The notes beneath the pieces were generated by a model. The model searched no databases and was not told the DNA's origin. It was given only the letters and a program-made list of their open reading frames with translations. This document shows, one piece after another, positions 1-9,074 of a stretch of DNA of 32,101 bases. The translations under genes and the position numbers were made by a program. The stretch lies in contig DIDE01000057.1 of the NCBI GenBank assembly GCA_002417975.1, forward strand, positions 8,658-40,758. The letters run 5' to 3'. Each line of letters begins with the position of its first letter. Positions within the stretch are counted from its first letter, which is position 1. The stretch comes from Eggerthellaceae bacterium UBA5808. GTDB taxonomy: Bacteria; Actinomycetota; Coriobacteriia; Coriobacteriales; Eggerthellaceae.

Positions 1-106
1 CAAGTGTCTGTGCTGTCAACGAAGAGCGGGCAGCCTCTTGAGCAAGATCAAGAGCACGTTGAACGCCATAACAGGCACCAGCATTAGAAGCGAGAATAAC
101 TTCCAT
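1..106 (-). CDS. ispH: 4-hydroxy-3-methylbut-2-enyl diphosphate reductase, N-terminal part only (window edge)
   Basis: Only the first 35 codons are inside the window; the gene continues past base 1. The visible N-terminus reads MEVILASNAGACYGVQRALD, matching the start of IspH, where the conserved Cys (here Cys12, in the GACYGV context, usually GFCFGV) ligates the 4Fe-4S cluster. IspH performs the last step of the MEP isoprenoid pathway, reducing HMBPP to IPP and DMAPP. The ATG at 106 overlaps the TAA stop of plsC (TAATG), so translation is probably coupled. The rest of the protein cannot be judged. Confidence 0.85.
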   Translation of the reverse strand, partial: MEVILASNAGACYGVQRALDLAQEAARSSLTAQTL

Positions 107-942
107 TACTCCATGCCTTTCGTCTTAGCAGCATTTTGCTTAGGAACATAGGGCGAAATCGTATGGCCACAAAATACCTCACGGTAATCTTTTGTATCAG
201 GGAACAACGCCTTCATATCGACTTGAGATGCAGGCAAATCCTGGACCAATGCAAAGCACTCGCGCATCGCATACCACGTGCATGCCTCTAAACGATCTTC
301 CTTTGGCACAAACGAAAACGACGAAAACTCAAACGGCGTACCGTATATCGCTTTAACGTGGTTAAAATGAATGCGTCCACCTTTTTTCTTGATTGACCCA
401 ACGTTAACCAATGCACATGGCAGAATTGCTGCATGACCCATTTTTGCAATAAGAGAAGCACCTGCGTGAAGCTCAAGCTTTGAGCTGCCCTTTCCCCGTC
501 GCGTTCCCTCGGGAAAAATGCCAACAACTTCGCCATCACGGAGCATATGCGTCGCGCGGCGAATTGAAGCACGATCAGCGCTATCACGTTTAACAGGAAA
601 CGCGCCAACACGAGCAAAGATCTGCCCACCTAGTCCACCACCTGTGTCAAAAAGTGTGTCGCGCGCCATAAAGCGAATCCACTGTTTAAGCCGTGCACTG
701 AGATACAAAAATACAACATCAAGATAGGAAGAATGATTACTAATAACCACTACCCCTTCGCCCGCCTCTTTGAATGCGCGCAAATGTTCTCTTCCTATAA
801 CGCTAAAGCGAAACCCAACTTTTGCCATAATCCCAAAGAGTACGTAGAATATATTGCCGCACCAATGAGTAATATGTCGTTCCGTTTTTGCCTTAGATCC
901 TCCTAAAGGAAGATCCCACATCTGTTCACGACTAAGAAACAT
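106..942 (-). CDS. plsC: 1-acyl-sn-glycerol-3-phosphate acyltransferase
   Basis: PlsC/LPAAT family enzyme that acylates lysophosphatidic acid to phosphatidic acid at the membrane. The acyltransferase HX4D motif is present as NHSSYLD (His70, Asp75) and the second block as FPEGTR (about 143-148), followed by KLELHAGASLIA. A hydrophobic stretch (about residues 30-45) precedes the catalytic domain. The longest frame would start at 1047, deep inside cmk; I chose the ATG at 942 because it leaves only an 11-base overlap with the cmk stop and gives about 278 residues, normal for the family. An AAGG lies rather far upstream (about 14 bases), so the start is less certain than the function. It belongs to the cmk-plsC-ispH string. 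Confidence 0.88.
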   Translation of the reverse strand: MFLSREQMWDLPLGGSKAKTERHITHWCGNIFYVLFGIMAKVGFRFSVIGREHLRAFKEAGEGVVVISNHSSYLDVVFLYLSARLKQWIRFMARDTLFDTGGGLGGQIFARVGAFPVKRDSADRASIRRATHMLRDGEVVGIFPEGTRRGKGSSKLELHAGASLIAKMGHAAILPCALVNVGSIKKKGGRIHFNHVKAIYGTPFEFSSFSFVPKEDRLEACTWYAMRECFALVQDLPASQVDMKALFPDTKDYREVFCGHTISPYVPKQNAAKTKGME

Positions 943-1633
943 CGTATTGCACAACACCTTTCCGGTCCACACACTGCGCACGCTGACAGATCGTATCAAT
1001 AACCTGTTGCATCGACATATCAGTCGAATCAAGACGGCAAGCATCATCAGCAGGTTTAAGCGCTGCTATTGCCCGTGACGAATCATCTTGATCACGTTTG
1101 CATAGATCAGCCCGAATAGAAGCAAAATCAGTCGATCCAACACCTCGAGCCCGATTCTGTACAACTCTACGACGGGCACGTTCATCATCGCTCGCTGTAA
1201 GGAATATCTTAAGATCGGCATCAGGAAATACAACCGTACCTATATCTCTACCTTCAATCACGTAGTTTCCTTGCATTCCCATACGTCGCTGTTGTATAAG
1301 CATTGCGTCTCTAACGCCAGAAACCGCGGATACTCGACTCACCGCATGATCAACTTCACGCGAACGAATAGCTTTTGTAACATCAGCACCATGAATATAA
1401 ACAGTATGTGGCATCGGATCTCCGGGAATACGGCCAAAAGTTATAGCGTTATCGCGTGCAAGTGCTGACAAAGCATCTGCATCGTCAAGGTCAACATGAT
1501 TTGCAAGTGCCATCCACGTAACCGATCGATACATTGCACCCGTGTCTAAGCAAGAAAACCCCAGACGCTTAGCAACCTCTTTTGAAACAGTCGATTTACC
1601 CGCTCCCGATGGACCATCGATAGCAATGATCAT
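932..1633 (-). CDS. cmk: Cytidylate kinase
   Basis: Phosphorylates CMP and dCMP to the diphosphates using ATP. The 233-residue protein opens with the Walker A loop GPSGAGKST (residues 7-15), then DTGAMYR, a substrate-binding segment conserved in CMP kinases, and EGRDIGTVVFPDADLKIFLTA around residues 127-147. The C-terminal RARRR arginines fit the lid domain. Length is typical (about 220-230). Its ATG overlaps the aroA TGA by ATGA, indicating translational coupling, and its end overlaps the plsC start. A Cys-containing C-terminal tail of about 20 residues looks unconserved. Confidence 0.95.
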   Translation of the reverse strand: MIIAIDGPSGAGKSTVSKEVAKRLGFSCLDTGAMYRSVTWMALANHVDLDDADALSALARDNAITFGRIPGDPMPHTVYIHGADVTKAIRSREVDHAVSRVSAVSGVRDAMLIQQRRMGMQGNYVIEGRDIGTVVFPDADLKIFLTASDDERARRRVVQNRARGVGSTDFASIRADLCKRDQDDSSRAIAALKPADDACRLDSTDMSMQQVIDTICQRAQCVDRKGVVQYDVS

Positions 1634-2958
1634 GCAGTTAACCCCCGGATCGTCTCAAGAAAAGTAGGATAACTGATCGCAACTGATTCAAAACCAATAA
1701 TGTGAACAGAAGACGATCCACAAAGACCAACAAGAGACCAGGTCATTGCAAGCCGATGATCATTATGTGCATCAAATACAAGATCGGAAGGTTGAGCGCA
1801 ATCAGGACGTCCCTCGATATAGAGATCATCTCCGTCAATCCAAGCTTGAATGCCAAGCTGATCGAGACCTTCGATAATGGCCGCAAGGCGATTCGATTCT
1901 TTAATCTTTAATTCATTAACATGGCGAAAAACCGTTACGCCCTTTGCATGAGCAGCAACCAATGACAAAACAGGAACTTCATCAATCACCGAAGCAAGCT
2001 TTTCAGCTGGAACTTCACAACCACGCAGTTCATCAGAATAACGAACCGAAATTATTCCATACGGTTCTTTACCTGCAATTCCTGTTCGTTGAACCGATAT
2101 GTCAGCACCCATACGCTCTAATGTGCGCACAAAACCAATGCGGGCAGTATTCAAGCTTACATCCTCAATTTGTAAGCTACTTCCAGATTTAAGAAGTGCG
2201 GCACACACAAGAAAAGCTGCAGAAGATGGATCACCAGGAACATTGACTTCTTTAGCCTGGAGAACACATGGACCGTGAACGGATGCGGTTCGATAGCCTG
2301 CCGTTGTCGTTGCGCCATACTCAGGTAACATAAGCTCGGTATGATTTCTTGAAGGCGCAGGTTCGTTAACCGTTGTCACACCATGTGCTCCAAGCCCCGC
2401 AAGAAGCACTGCTGTCTTAAGCTGCGCCGATGCCATTGGAGATTCATACGTAATCGCATGAAGCGCACGAGATCCGTGCTCGGTTATAGGCAACGTTTCG
2501 CACCCAAGAGGATCAAAGTGCACACCCATCTTCATAAGCGGTGCGACAATACGACGCATCGGTCGACGACATAACGAAGCATCACCTGTTAAACAAGCAG
2601 TAATGTCCCACGGCGCAATTAAGCCCATGAGCAAGCGTACCGTCGTTCCCGAATTTCCACAGTCAATTTCACAATCAGGTTGGATAGGGCCACGCATGCC
2701 CCATCCAGTAATACCGCCCGCAAGACTACCATCAACCTGTTTTTCGAGATTAACATGAGCGCCCAAAAGCTGAACGGCGTGAATTGACGAACGTACATCA
2801 CCTGAATCAAGAAGGCCTGATATACGCGACGTTCCTTCAGCCATCGCCGAAAAGAGCACGGCACGATGAGAAATTGATTTATCCCCTGGTACCCGTATAC
2901 TTCCATCAAGAGGACCAGCCAACGGGTTAATAGCAGTTATATGTTGTTCCGAATCCAT
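1630..2958 (-). CDS. aroA: 3-phosphoshikimate 1-carboxyvinyltransferase (EPSP synthase)
   Basis: Sixth step of the shikimate pathway: transfers enolpyruvyl from PEP to shikimate-3-phosphate. The N-terminal hallmark PGDKSISHR is at residues 24-32, followed by GNSGTTVRLL, a RIGFVRTLERMGADI segment, KESNRL and the C-terminal HNDHRLAM. About 442 residues, normal size. The frame stays open to an ATG at 2976, but the codons from there to 2959 contain an AAGGAG Shine-Dalgarno whose ideal spacing (7 bases) points to the ATG at 2958, so this start is used. The SD lies over the end of tyrA, whose TAG is 4 bases upstream, and the stop overlaps cmk. Grouping with tyrA makes an aromatic amino acid unit. 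Confidence 0.95.
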   Translation of the reverse strand: MDSEQHITAINPLAGPLDGSIRVPGDKSISHRAVLFSAMAEGTSRISGLLDSGDVRSSIHAVQLLGAHVNLEKQVDGSLAGGITGWGMRGPIQPDCEIDCGNSGTTVRLLMGLIAPWDITACLTGDASLCRRPMRRIVAPLMKMGVHFDPLGCETLPITEHGSRALHAITYESPMASAQLKTAVLLAGLGAHGVTTVNEPAPSRNHTELMLPEYGATTTAGYRTASVHGPCVLQAKEVNVPGDPSSAAFLVCAALLKSGSSLQIEDVSLNTARIGFVRTLERMGADISVQRTGIAGKEPYGIISVRYSDELRGCEVPAEKLASVIDEVPVLSLVAAHAKGVTVFRHVNELKIKESNRLAAIIEGLDQLGIQAWIDGDDLYIEGRPDCAQPSDLVFDAHNDHRLAMTWSLVGLCGSSSVHIIGFESVAISYPTFLETIRGLTA

Positions 2959-2962
2959 TACA

Positions 2963-4078
2963 CTACTCCTTTGCACTCAAAGGCGAAAACGATACGGTAA
3001 ATCCAGCATTGATAAGGTTAGATGAAAGCTGTCCAACATCTCCCTCATCCGTCAGAATAAGGCTCAACACCGCAGAATCAGCAGTAATATGATCTATTTC
3101 GATTGATTGGATATTACAACCTACCCGACTCGCAATCGTCGTCACTTCTGCGACAACGCCTTGACGATTCTCCATAGGGATACGAACTTCTAATAAATTA
3201 TCCGATGACGGAATCCATGAGGTAGGAAGTGAACGACGCGTGCGCGCTGAAGCGCTAAGCAGATCGGTAAGCGTTGCTCGATCATCCTGCTCAATCGCCT
3301 GCTTATAACGATCAATGATCCCTTCAATTTCTTCCAACCCATCACGAACTGCCTGAGCGTTATCAAACGTAATTCCGCACCATAACTCGGGCGAACCAGC
3401 AGCAATACGCGTCGAATCTTTAAAGCCACCTGCAGCAAGGCGGAACAAAGATCGATGGCCACGCGCATGATCACTCGCAAGTTCAACAAGTGATGCAGCA
3501 ATAATATGAGGAACATGGCTCACTACAGCCACTGCAGCATCATGTTGATCACGCGGAAGCGAAACCACACGCGCACCTATACCTGTCAAAAGAGCATGCA
3601 GCTTTGCATACTTATCAGGCTGTGTATGTTCATCAGGGCAAAGAATCCAATGGGCACCTTTAAAGAGATCCAAGCGCGCACCCTCAATACCATTGACTTC
3701 CGAACCAGCCATAGGATGACCTGGAATAAATAGAGACGTATCGCCGAGTGTTTCCTGCGCATCCTCGCAAATTCGATGCTTCGTCGATGCCGTATCCGTA
3801 ATAATACCTTGATAGCCAATTTCATTAAGCATTTCAAAATAAGGTCGCGCAGCGGCGGCTGGCAAAGCAAGAAGCACGACATCACAATTTAGACATTCTG
3901 TCGCAAATGCTGGATCATCAGGAGTAAACGTTTGGTTTACCCATCCACGGTCAAGCGCAATTTTTCGAGTGTCAGCTGATGAATCCGCACCAATCAGATA
4001 TCCCTGCGGATAAACAGCGCGATAGGAAGCGGCAAACGACGCACCGATAAGCCCTAACCCGACCACTGCAATACGCAT
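2963..4078 (-). CDS. tyrA: Prephenate dehydrogenase with C-terminal ACT domain
   Basis: Oxidative decarboxylation of prephenate to 4-hydroxyphenylpyruvate in tyrosine synthesis. Rossmann dinucleotide motif GLGLIG is at residues 7-12; the conserved HPMAGSE segment and SHVPHIIAASL, containing the substrate-site His, follow. The last ~70 residues (from VRIPMENRQGVVAEV) form an ACT domain, which in this family senses tyrosine or phenylalanine. A GTG six codons further out sits inside the Shine-Dalgarno GAAGGAG, so the ATG at 4078, 9 bases after AAGGAG, is taken as start (371 residues). Separated from rluB by about 160 bases, so a promoter may lie between, but I saw no convincing one. Confidence 0.93.
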   Translation of the reverse strand: MRIAVVGLGLIGASFAASYRAVYPQGYLIGADSSADTRKIALDRGWVNQTFTPDDPAFATECLNCDVVLLALPAAAARPYFEMLNEIGYQGIITDTASTKHRICEDAQETLGDTSLFIPGHPMAGSEVNGIEGARLDLFKGAHWILCPDEHTQPDKYAKLHALLTGIGARVVSLPRDQHDAAVAVVSHVPHIIAASLVELASDHARGHRSLFRLAAGGFKDSTRIAAGSPELWCGITFDNAQAVRDGLEEIEGIIDRYKQAIEQDDRATLTDLLSASARTRRSLPTSWIPSSDNLLEVRIPMENRQGVVAEVTTIASRVGCNIQSIEIDHITADSAVLSLILTDEGDVGQLSSNLINAGFTVSFSPLSAKE

Positions 4079-4236
4079 AGACTCTGTCTCCTTCACGGAT
4101 ATACCCTTTCACTAGCTTACTCAATCATTGCACATTGATAAAATGCACCTACATACGTGTCCTTGCGCATAATATACTTCCGCACAATATATACGCTTTA
4201 CTACGAGGGACGCATATACATTCCGTAACTATAGAA

Positions 4237-5019
4237 TTATTTTAGCATGCTTCGTTGTACTACTTCATCAAGCGCAGTTGTCTCCTGCGAATTAAGCAGT
4301 CGCCAATGCCCCAGTTCGAGCGAACCAAGCTGTATAGGACCAAAAGAAATGCGCTTAAGGGCACATACATCATGGCCTACTGCTCTAAACATACGACGGA
4401 CCTGACGATTGCGACCTTCGTGAATAGAAATTCTAACAATGCTGTTTTGCTTACCTTTTTCGATGACCGAAACACGAGCAGGAGCCGTCATCCCATCAGT
4501 AAGCGTGATACCAGCCTCTAAGCGATGAATAGTTTTGCGATTAAGCATGCCCTCGATTGTTGCCTCATACGTCTTAGATACATGATGACGAGGGTGTAAG
4601 AGAGCATTCCCAAGTTGTCCGTCAGTAGAAAAAAGCAGAAGTCCTGTTGTATCGCCGTCAAGACGTCCAATAGGATAAAGTCCTGGATGATCAGTAACAG
4701 GAACAAGGTCAGCAACGCACGGACGATCAAATGGATCTGACATCGTTGTCAGATATCCAACGGGTTTATTAAGTGCAAGCGTTGTAGAGGTATCCGTAAT
4801 ATGAGCAGGAATATCGTCAACTGTAACTTCATCAATTAGCGGATCTACCTTGGATCCAAGCTCCGTAATGACAATCCCATTCACTTTAACGCGTCCAGCC
4901 GTCATTAAATTTTCGGAACCACGACGACTCGCAACACCAGCGCGAGCTAGAAATTTTTGCAAACGCATTGGGACAATACGCTCGCCATTTGTATCTGCAT
5001 CCGATGAAACGTTTCCCAT
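4237..5019 (-). CDS. rluB: 23S rRNA pseudouridine synthase, RluB/RsuA family
   Basis: RsuA/RluB-type pseudouridine synthase. An S4 RNA-binding domain occupies about residues 17-65 (MRLQKFLARAGVASRRG), followed by the catalytic domain with GRLDGDTTGLLLF, where the Asp of GRLD is the catalytic residue, and the HEGRNRQVRRMF C-terminal motif of this family. 260 residues, normal length. The start at 5019 has GAGGAA 7 bases upstream and follows the scpB TAA by two bases. The scpA-scpB-rluB arrangement is widely conserved in Gram-positives and supports RluB rather than another paralogue; the exact modified uridine is inferred from family. Confidence 0.92.
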   Translation of the reverse strand: MGNVSSDADTNGERIVPMRLQKFLARAGVASRRGSENLMTAGRVKVNGIVITELGSKVDPLIDEVTVDDIPAHITDTSTTLALNKPVGYLTTMSDPFDRPCVADLVPVTDHPGLYPIGRLDGDTTGLLLFSTDGQLGNALLHPRHHVSKTYEATIEGMLNRKTIHRLEAGITLTDGMTAPARVSVIEKGKQNSIVRISIHEGRNRQVRRMFRAVGHDVCALKRISFGPIQLGSLELGHWRLLNSQETTALDEVVQRSMLK

Positions 5020-5021
5020 CG

Positions 5022-5783
5022 TTATTCCTCAAACTGGAGATCGTCGAAATCAATCTTATCAACAACACCCGAAGATTGAGCAATTGCATCGCCAAGAGCC
5101 TGCTCGCTCATTTGATCTGCACGATCCGATAAATCATCAACATCGATAAGAAGTGTCGATTCTTCGCTTTCACCAGGTTGTTTATTACTATCATGGGCAT
5201 CGCTTACGTGTGTAGCTGACAGACGCTCAGTAATAAGGCGTTTAGTGGCTTCATCAGGAGCAAAATCTTCGAGAGATGGGAGATCATCCAATGAGCGCAA
5301 TCCAAACTTTTCTAAGAACGAGCGCGTGGTCGCATAAAGCATCGGATTACCTGGTGTATCTTCAGATCCAGCCTCTTTAATAAGGCCTTTTTCAACCAGT
5401 GAATTAATTGAGCTATCAGAATTCACGCCACGAACAGAAGCAACACCAGCACGTGTTATAGGTTGCGTATAGGCAACAATAGAAAGCGTCTCAAGAGCGG
5501 CCTGAGATAGTTTTCGCGTATCCCACGAAACAACATAACGTTCAAGTAACTCATGAAACGCTGGATGAGTGCAAAGACGCCAACCACCTGCAACTTCTCT
5601 AAGTTGAATGCCACTTTCATCTTCTTCGAGCTTAGCTCGAATATCCACACATGCTACTTCGACATCGGCAGGTTCAACTTCAAGCATATCAGCAAGCGTA
5701 ATAGTAGAAACGGGCTCATCGGTGATAAAAAGCATTGCTTCAATTGCTGCTCCGAGCTGCTCGCGTTGTAGACCTGCAAACAT
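5022..5783 (-). CDS. scpB: Segregation and condensation protein B
   Basis: Winged-helix partner of the SMC-ScpA condensin that organises and segregates the chromosome. The N-terminal half (about residues 8-170) shows the ScpB fold signature: AIEAMLFITDEPVS, the W..C.HP segment and LSQAALETLSIVAYTQPITRAGV followed by RGVNSDSSINSLVEKGLI. The C-terminal 70 residues are acidic and low in conservation, typical of ScpB tails. The ATG overlaps the scpA TAA (TAATG), so the two subunits are translationally coupled, fitting a fixed stoichiometry. Confidence 0.94.
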   Translation of the reverse strand: MFAGLQREQLGAAIEAMLFITDEPVSTITLADMLEVEPADVEVACVDIRAKLEEDESGIQLREVAGGWRLCTHPAFHELLERYVVSWDTRKLSQAALETLSIVAYTQPITRAGVASVRGVNSDSSINSLVEKGLIKEAGSEDTPGNPMLYATTRSFLEKFGLRSLDDLPSLEDFAPDEATKRLITERLSATHVSDAHDSNKQPGESEESTLLIDVDDLSDRADQMSEQALGDAIAQSSGVVDKIDFDDLQFEE

Positions 5784-6580
5784 TATTGATTCTCCTCATC
5801 GACACTAGTAATAGGAGTTTCCTTATCCAACAGTAAATCTCCGCTTCCCTCAATGTACGAAAGCGCGATATCGCCAAAACGCTGATCCTGCTCAACATCA
5901 ATCATGCCACGTTTAAAAAGTTCAAGAACAGCAAGAAAATTGACAACAATAATCGGCTTACGAGCGTTTGCATCGACAAGATCAGAAAAATGAAGACGCT
6001 TAGCATGATGTAGCTGATCATATATCGAGCTAACAAATGATTCCACAGGGATAGGTTTGACGGCAATATGATCACTATCAAGAAGGAATTGTTCACGACG
6101 ACCTAAGGCAGCCGCACATAGCATTGCTATATCGTCGAGCCTAACACCTTCAAGATAATCAGGCATTAACGTAAGAAGCGATACATCAGGACCAAACGGA
6201 CGTATATGGATACGACCTTCACTTATATAGCGTCGATATAACGATTGCGATGCACTTTTATACTGCTTATACGTAAGGAGCCGCTCGACAAGAATATCAC
6301 GGACCTCACTTGGCGCAATCTGAGGGAATTCCTCTTCGACATCTGACGGTGGCTTTGGGATAAGGCTTGCAGCTTTAAGCTCAAGCAACGTTGATGCAAC
6401 GAGAAGAAAATCGCTTGCAACATCCAGATCGAGATCTTCCATACGGGAGATCTCGGCTAAGTATTGCTCAGTGATTTCGTTAATTGAAATTCCCCCGATA
6501 TCAACCTTCTTTCTACTTACAAGATAAAGAAGAAGGTCAAAGGGTCCTTCAAAACTTTCTATGCGAACGCGATATGACAC
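5783..6580 (-). CDS. scpA: Segregation and condensation protein A (kleisin)
   Basis: Kleisin subunit bridging SMC heads. N-terminal FEGPFDLLLYLVSRKKVDI (residues 9-27) is the classical ScpA signature; the central LDVASDFLLVASTLLELKA helix and the C-terminal winged helix (VVNFLAVLELFKRGMIDVEQD) are also visible. 265 residues, normal. The start is a GTG at 6580, two bases after the trpS TGA, with no clear Shine-Dalgarno, so initiation probably depends on coupling to trpS; no in-frame ATG lies near enough to preserve the N-terminal motif. Confidence 0.94.
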   Translation of the reverse strand: MSYRVRIESFEGPFDLLLYLVSRKKVDIGGISINEITEQYLAEISRMEDLDLDVASDFLLVASTLLELKAASLIPKPPSDVEEEFPQIAPSEVRDILVERLLTYKQYKSASQSLYRRYISEGRIHIRPFGPDVSLLTLMPDYLEGVRLDDIAMLCAAALGRREQFLLDSDHIAVKPIPVESFVSSIYDQLHHAKRLHFSDLVDANARKPIIVVNFLAVLELFKRGMIDVEQDQRFGDIALSYIEGSGDLLLDKETPITSVDEENQ

Positions 6581-6582
6581 GA

Positions 6583-7683
6583 TCAGCGGTCCGCGTAACG
6601 GTCAATCTGTTCGTGCATAAGACTGGCATCATCAAAATAGTTAATGCGCATAGCGTCCTTAACTTCGGAAAGCGTATGAGCAGCAATTGATTCGGCATAA
6701 GCGCTTCCCGCAGCAAGCATGTCATACACGCCAGGAATATCCTGTTCATACGTGTGACGACGTGTCCGAATAGGTTCTAGGGTTTCCTCGAGCACACGAT
6801 TAAGGAATTTCTTGCACTTAACATCGCCTAAGCCACCACGACGATAATGATCCTTCATCTCTTCAAGATTGGCATATTCAGGAAGATATTCAGCAAAGAA
6901 ACGATCATCACAGAATGCATCAAGATAGGTGAATACCGTGTTGCCCTCAATCTTTCCCGGGTCCTTAACCTGTAGATGAGTTGGATCGGTATACATTCCA
7001 CGAATCTTCTTCGCAACAGTCTCGGCAGAATCCGAAAGATAAATGCAATTACCAATCGATTTGCTCATCTTTGCTTTGCCGTCAGTGCCAGGAAGACGTT
7101 TGCACGCTTCTCTGCTTGGCAAAAGTACCTCTGGCTCTACAAGTACGTCACCATACGTTGTATTAAATTTACGGACAATTTCACGTGCTTGTTCAAGCAT
7201 TGGTTCCTGGTCTTCGCCAGCAGGTACTGTATTAGCTTTAAATGCAGTAATATCGGCAGTTTGGCTAATGGGATACGCCAAAAAGCCCATTGGGACTTCG
7301 CCATTAAATCCACGTTGTTTAATTTCAGCTTTAACCGTTGGATTGCGTTCCGCACGAGCAAGAGAAACCAAATCCATATAATAGGCAGTAAGCTCAAAGA
7401 GCTCAGGAATCTGTGACTGAATAAAAATGGTCGACTTCGTAGGATCGATACCACAAGCAAGGTAGTCAAGCGCAACTTCAATAACGCTCTCACGAACTTT
7501 ATCAGGATTATCTGCATTATCAGTTAAAGCCTGAGCATCCGCAATCATGATCAGCACATCGTCAAACGAACCAGAGTTCTGAAGCTTAACGCGATCCTGT
7601 AAAGAGCCAACATAATGGCCGATATGCAATCTTCCTGTCGGACGATCGCCTGTCAGAATAACCTTTTTCTCAGCTTCTGCCAT
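6583..7683 (-). CDS. trpS: Tryptophanyl-tRNA synthetase
   Basis: Class I aminoacyl-tRNA synthetase charging tRNA-Trp. The HIGH motif is at residues 20-23 (GRLHIGHYVGS) and the KMSKS loop appears as KAKMSKSIGN. The protein is 366 residues, slightly longer than the ~330 of standard TrpRS, with the extra length spread through the C-terminal half. Start ATG 7683 has AAAGGAG 11 bases upstream. A 200-base gap separates it from the next gene, making it the likely first gene of the trpS-scpAB-rluB run; I found no T-box signature there. Confidence 0.95.
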   Translation of the reverse strand: MAEAEKKVILTGDRPTGRLHIGHYVGSLQDRVKLQNSGSFDDVLIMIADAQALTDNADNPDKVRESVIEVALDYLACGIDPTKSTIFIQSQIPELFELTAYYMDLVSLARAERNPTVKAEIKQRGFNGEVPMGFLAYPISQTADITAFKANTVPAGEDQEPMLEQAREIVRKFNTTYGDVLVEPEVLLPSREACKRLPGTDGKAKMSKSIGNCIYLSDSAETVAKKIRGMYTDPTHLQVKDPGKIEGNTVFTYLDAFCDDRFFAEYLPEYANLEEMKDHYRRGGLGDVKCKKFLNRVLEETLEPIRTRRHTYEQDIPGVYDMLAAGSAYAESIAAHTLSEVKDAMRINYFDDASLMHEQIDRYADR

Positions 7684-7775
7684 ATAAATGACAACTCCTT
7701 TTATAACTTTCTTAACTTACTATCTGATGCATTGCTTAATAATCTCCAGCGCACCTGCACCATGACAGCCCATTC

Positions 7776-7804
7776 ATTACATCCACATACCGTATCTTGC
7801 ACAA
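7776..7804 (-). promoter_or_regulatory. Possible sigma-70-type promoter for trpS-scpAB operon
   Basis: On the minus strand a -35-like TTGTGC and a -10-like TGTAAT (five of six consensus bases) are separated by exactly 17 bases, about 95 bases before the trpS ATG. The -35 is weak (three of six), so this is a suggestion only. Confidence 0.35.
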
Positions 7805-7885
7805 CAATGTACTTGATTAAAATTTCGTGCAGACGCACTCTCAACGTACCTAAGGACAAGTAGCTCAACGGCCAAACCAGTCTTA

Positions 7886-8575
7886 CTACGATCCAACAAC
7901 CGTAAAGGGGAAAATCAAATTAGCAAATCCACCTGCAGCAAAATTGAGATACACACCGATTATATCGACATTGCATATATACGGAAGAACAAACAAGATA
8001 ATGAGCAATACGGGCATTGCATAATGTTCAATTTGATAATACTTGGGCAAAAATCGCTCAGGCAAGATAAAAGCAAAAATGCTCGAGCCATCAAGCGGCG
8101 GAACAGGAAGCAAATTAAAAAACATCAAATATAGGTTGATCAAAGTAAAATACGGCAAAAATAAAAGATAGAAATAATTGAAAAAGGTATTCGCTAGCAG
8201 ACCAGACTGTGCAGCAGGATACAAAATCCATGCAACAATTGCACCTAAAAATGCAAGCAACAGATTAGCAAGTGGACCAGCAAGACCAACGATCAGATCA
8301 CCGCGACGTTTATTCTTAAAATACGATGGATTATATGGAACAGGCTTGGCATAACCAAAAATAGGCCCATTCATAACCATAAGAATAAGCGGCAAAATGA
8401 TTGTGCCAAAAGGATCAATATGTTTAATTGGATTCAGAGACAGTCGGCCAGCATTTTTAGCGGTCGGATCTCCCAAACGATACGCCGCATAACCATGCAT
8501 CACCTCATGACAGATGATGGCAGGAATAAAGCAGAGAATACTGCATATGTAATAAGCAATCTGTGTTTGACTCAT
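7886..8575 (-). CDS. Site-2-protease-like membrane metallopeptidase (M50, YwhC/Rv-type)
   Basis: Integral membrane zinc protease of the short M50 class. The HExxH zinc motif is HEVMH near residue 23, in the first hydrophobic helix, followed by GYAAYRLGDPTAKNAGRLSLNP, and the third ligand region appears as PVPPLDGSS (about residues 157-165). Several further hydrophobic helices fit a five- to six-segment protein of 229 residues. Substrate unknown. It lies 24 bases after trmL and in the same frame as it. No good Shine-Dalgarno precedes the ATG; a TATACT sits 7 bases upstream of it, so leaderless initiation is conceivable. Confidence 0.85.
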   Translation of the reverse strand: MSQTQIAYYICSILCFIPAIICHEVMHGYAAYRLGDPTAKNAGRLSLNPIKHIDPFGTIILPLILMVMNGPIFGYAKPVPYNPSYFKNKRRGDLIVGLAGPLANLLLAFLGAIVAWILYPAAQSGLLANTFFNYFYLLFLPYFTLINLYLMFFNLLPVPPLDGSSIFAFILPERFLPKYYQIEHYAMPVLLIILFVLPYICNVDIIGVYLNFAAGGFANLIFPFTVVGS

Positions 8576-8599
8576 AATATTAGTATACCCGATACATCC

Positions 8600-9064
8600 T
8601 CAACTTATTCCCTTAAATGCTGAGCCACGCAATACTTCATATACGCCAATCGCAACTGAATTAGATAAGTTCAAGCTTCGATTTCCTTCAGCCATAGGAA
8701 TACGCACGCACGATGATTGATACGTAGTAAGAATATCGGTATCGATTCCCCTGCTCTCCCTGCCAAAAATCAAATAAGTATCATCAGCATATGTTGCCTC
8801 AGAATAGACATGAGTCGTATGTGAGGTAAAAAGATGTAAATCATCATGTCCGTGAGCTTCAAGAAATTCCTTAGTGCAAGACCAACGAACCACGTTAACG
8901 CGATCCCAATAATCCATGCCAGAGCGCCCCACAAAGTGTTTTGTTAGACGAAATCCCATGGGTTCAACAAGATGAAGCGTCGCACCCGTGCACGCACAAG
9001 TGCGTGCAATATTACCCGTATTCTGCGGAATTTCTGGCTCAAACAGCACAACATTAATTGACAT
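8600..9064 (-). CDS. trmL: tRNA (cytidine/uridine(34)-2'-O)-methyltransferase
   Basis: SPOUT-superfamily methyltransferase modifying the wobble base of tRNA-Leu isoacceptors. The knotted fold is recognisable from the N-terminal FEPEIPQNTGNIARTC, the LIFGRESRGID segment (motif 2) and the C-terminal IPMAEGNRSLNLSNSVAIG (motif 3, SAM-binding). 154 residues, as expected for TrmL (about 155). It starts 10 bases after the ABC-F stop and is probably cotranscribed with it. Confidence in the family is high; the exact tRNA substrate is by homology. Confidence 0.93.
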   Translation of the reverse strand: MSINVVLFEPEIPQNTGNIARTCACTGATLHLVEPMGFRLTKHFVGRSGMDYWDRVNVVRWSCTKEFLEAHGHDDLHLFTSHTTHVYSEATYADDTYLIFGRESRGIDTDILTTYQSSCVRIPMAEGNRSLNLSNSVAIGVYEVLRGSAFKGIS

Positions 9065-9074
9065 AGAGAGACGT

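Noticed and set aside
7684..7885. T-box riboswitch before trpS
   Set aside because: I looked for the conserved T-box loop and a terminator hairpin in the 200-base gap and saw neither.
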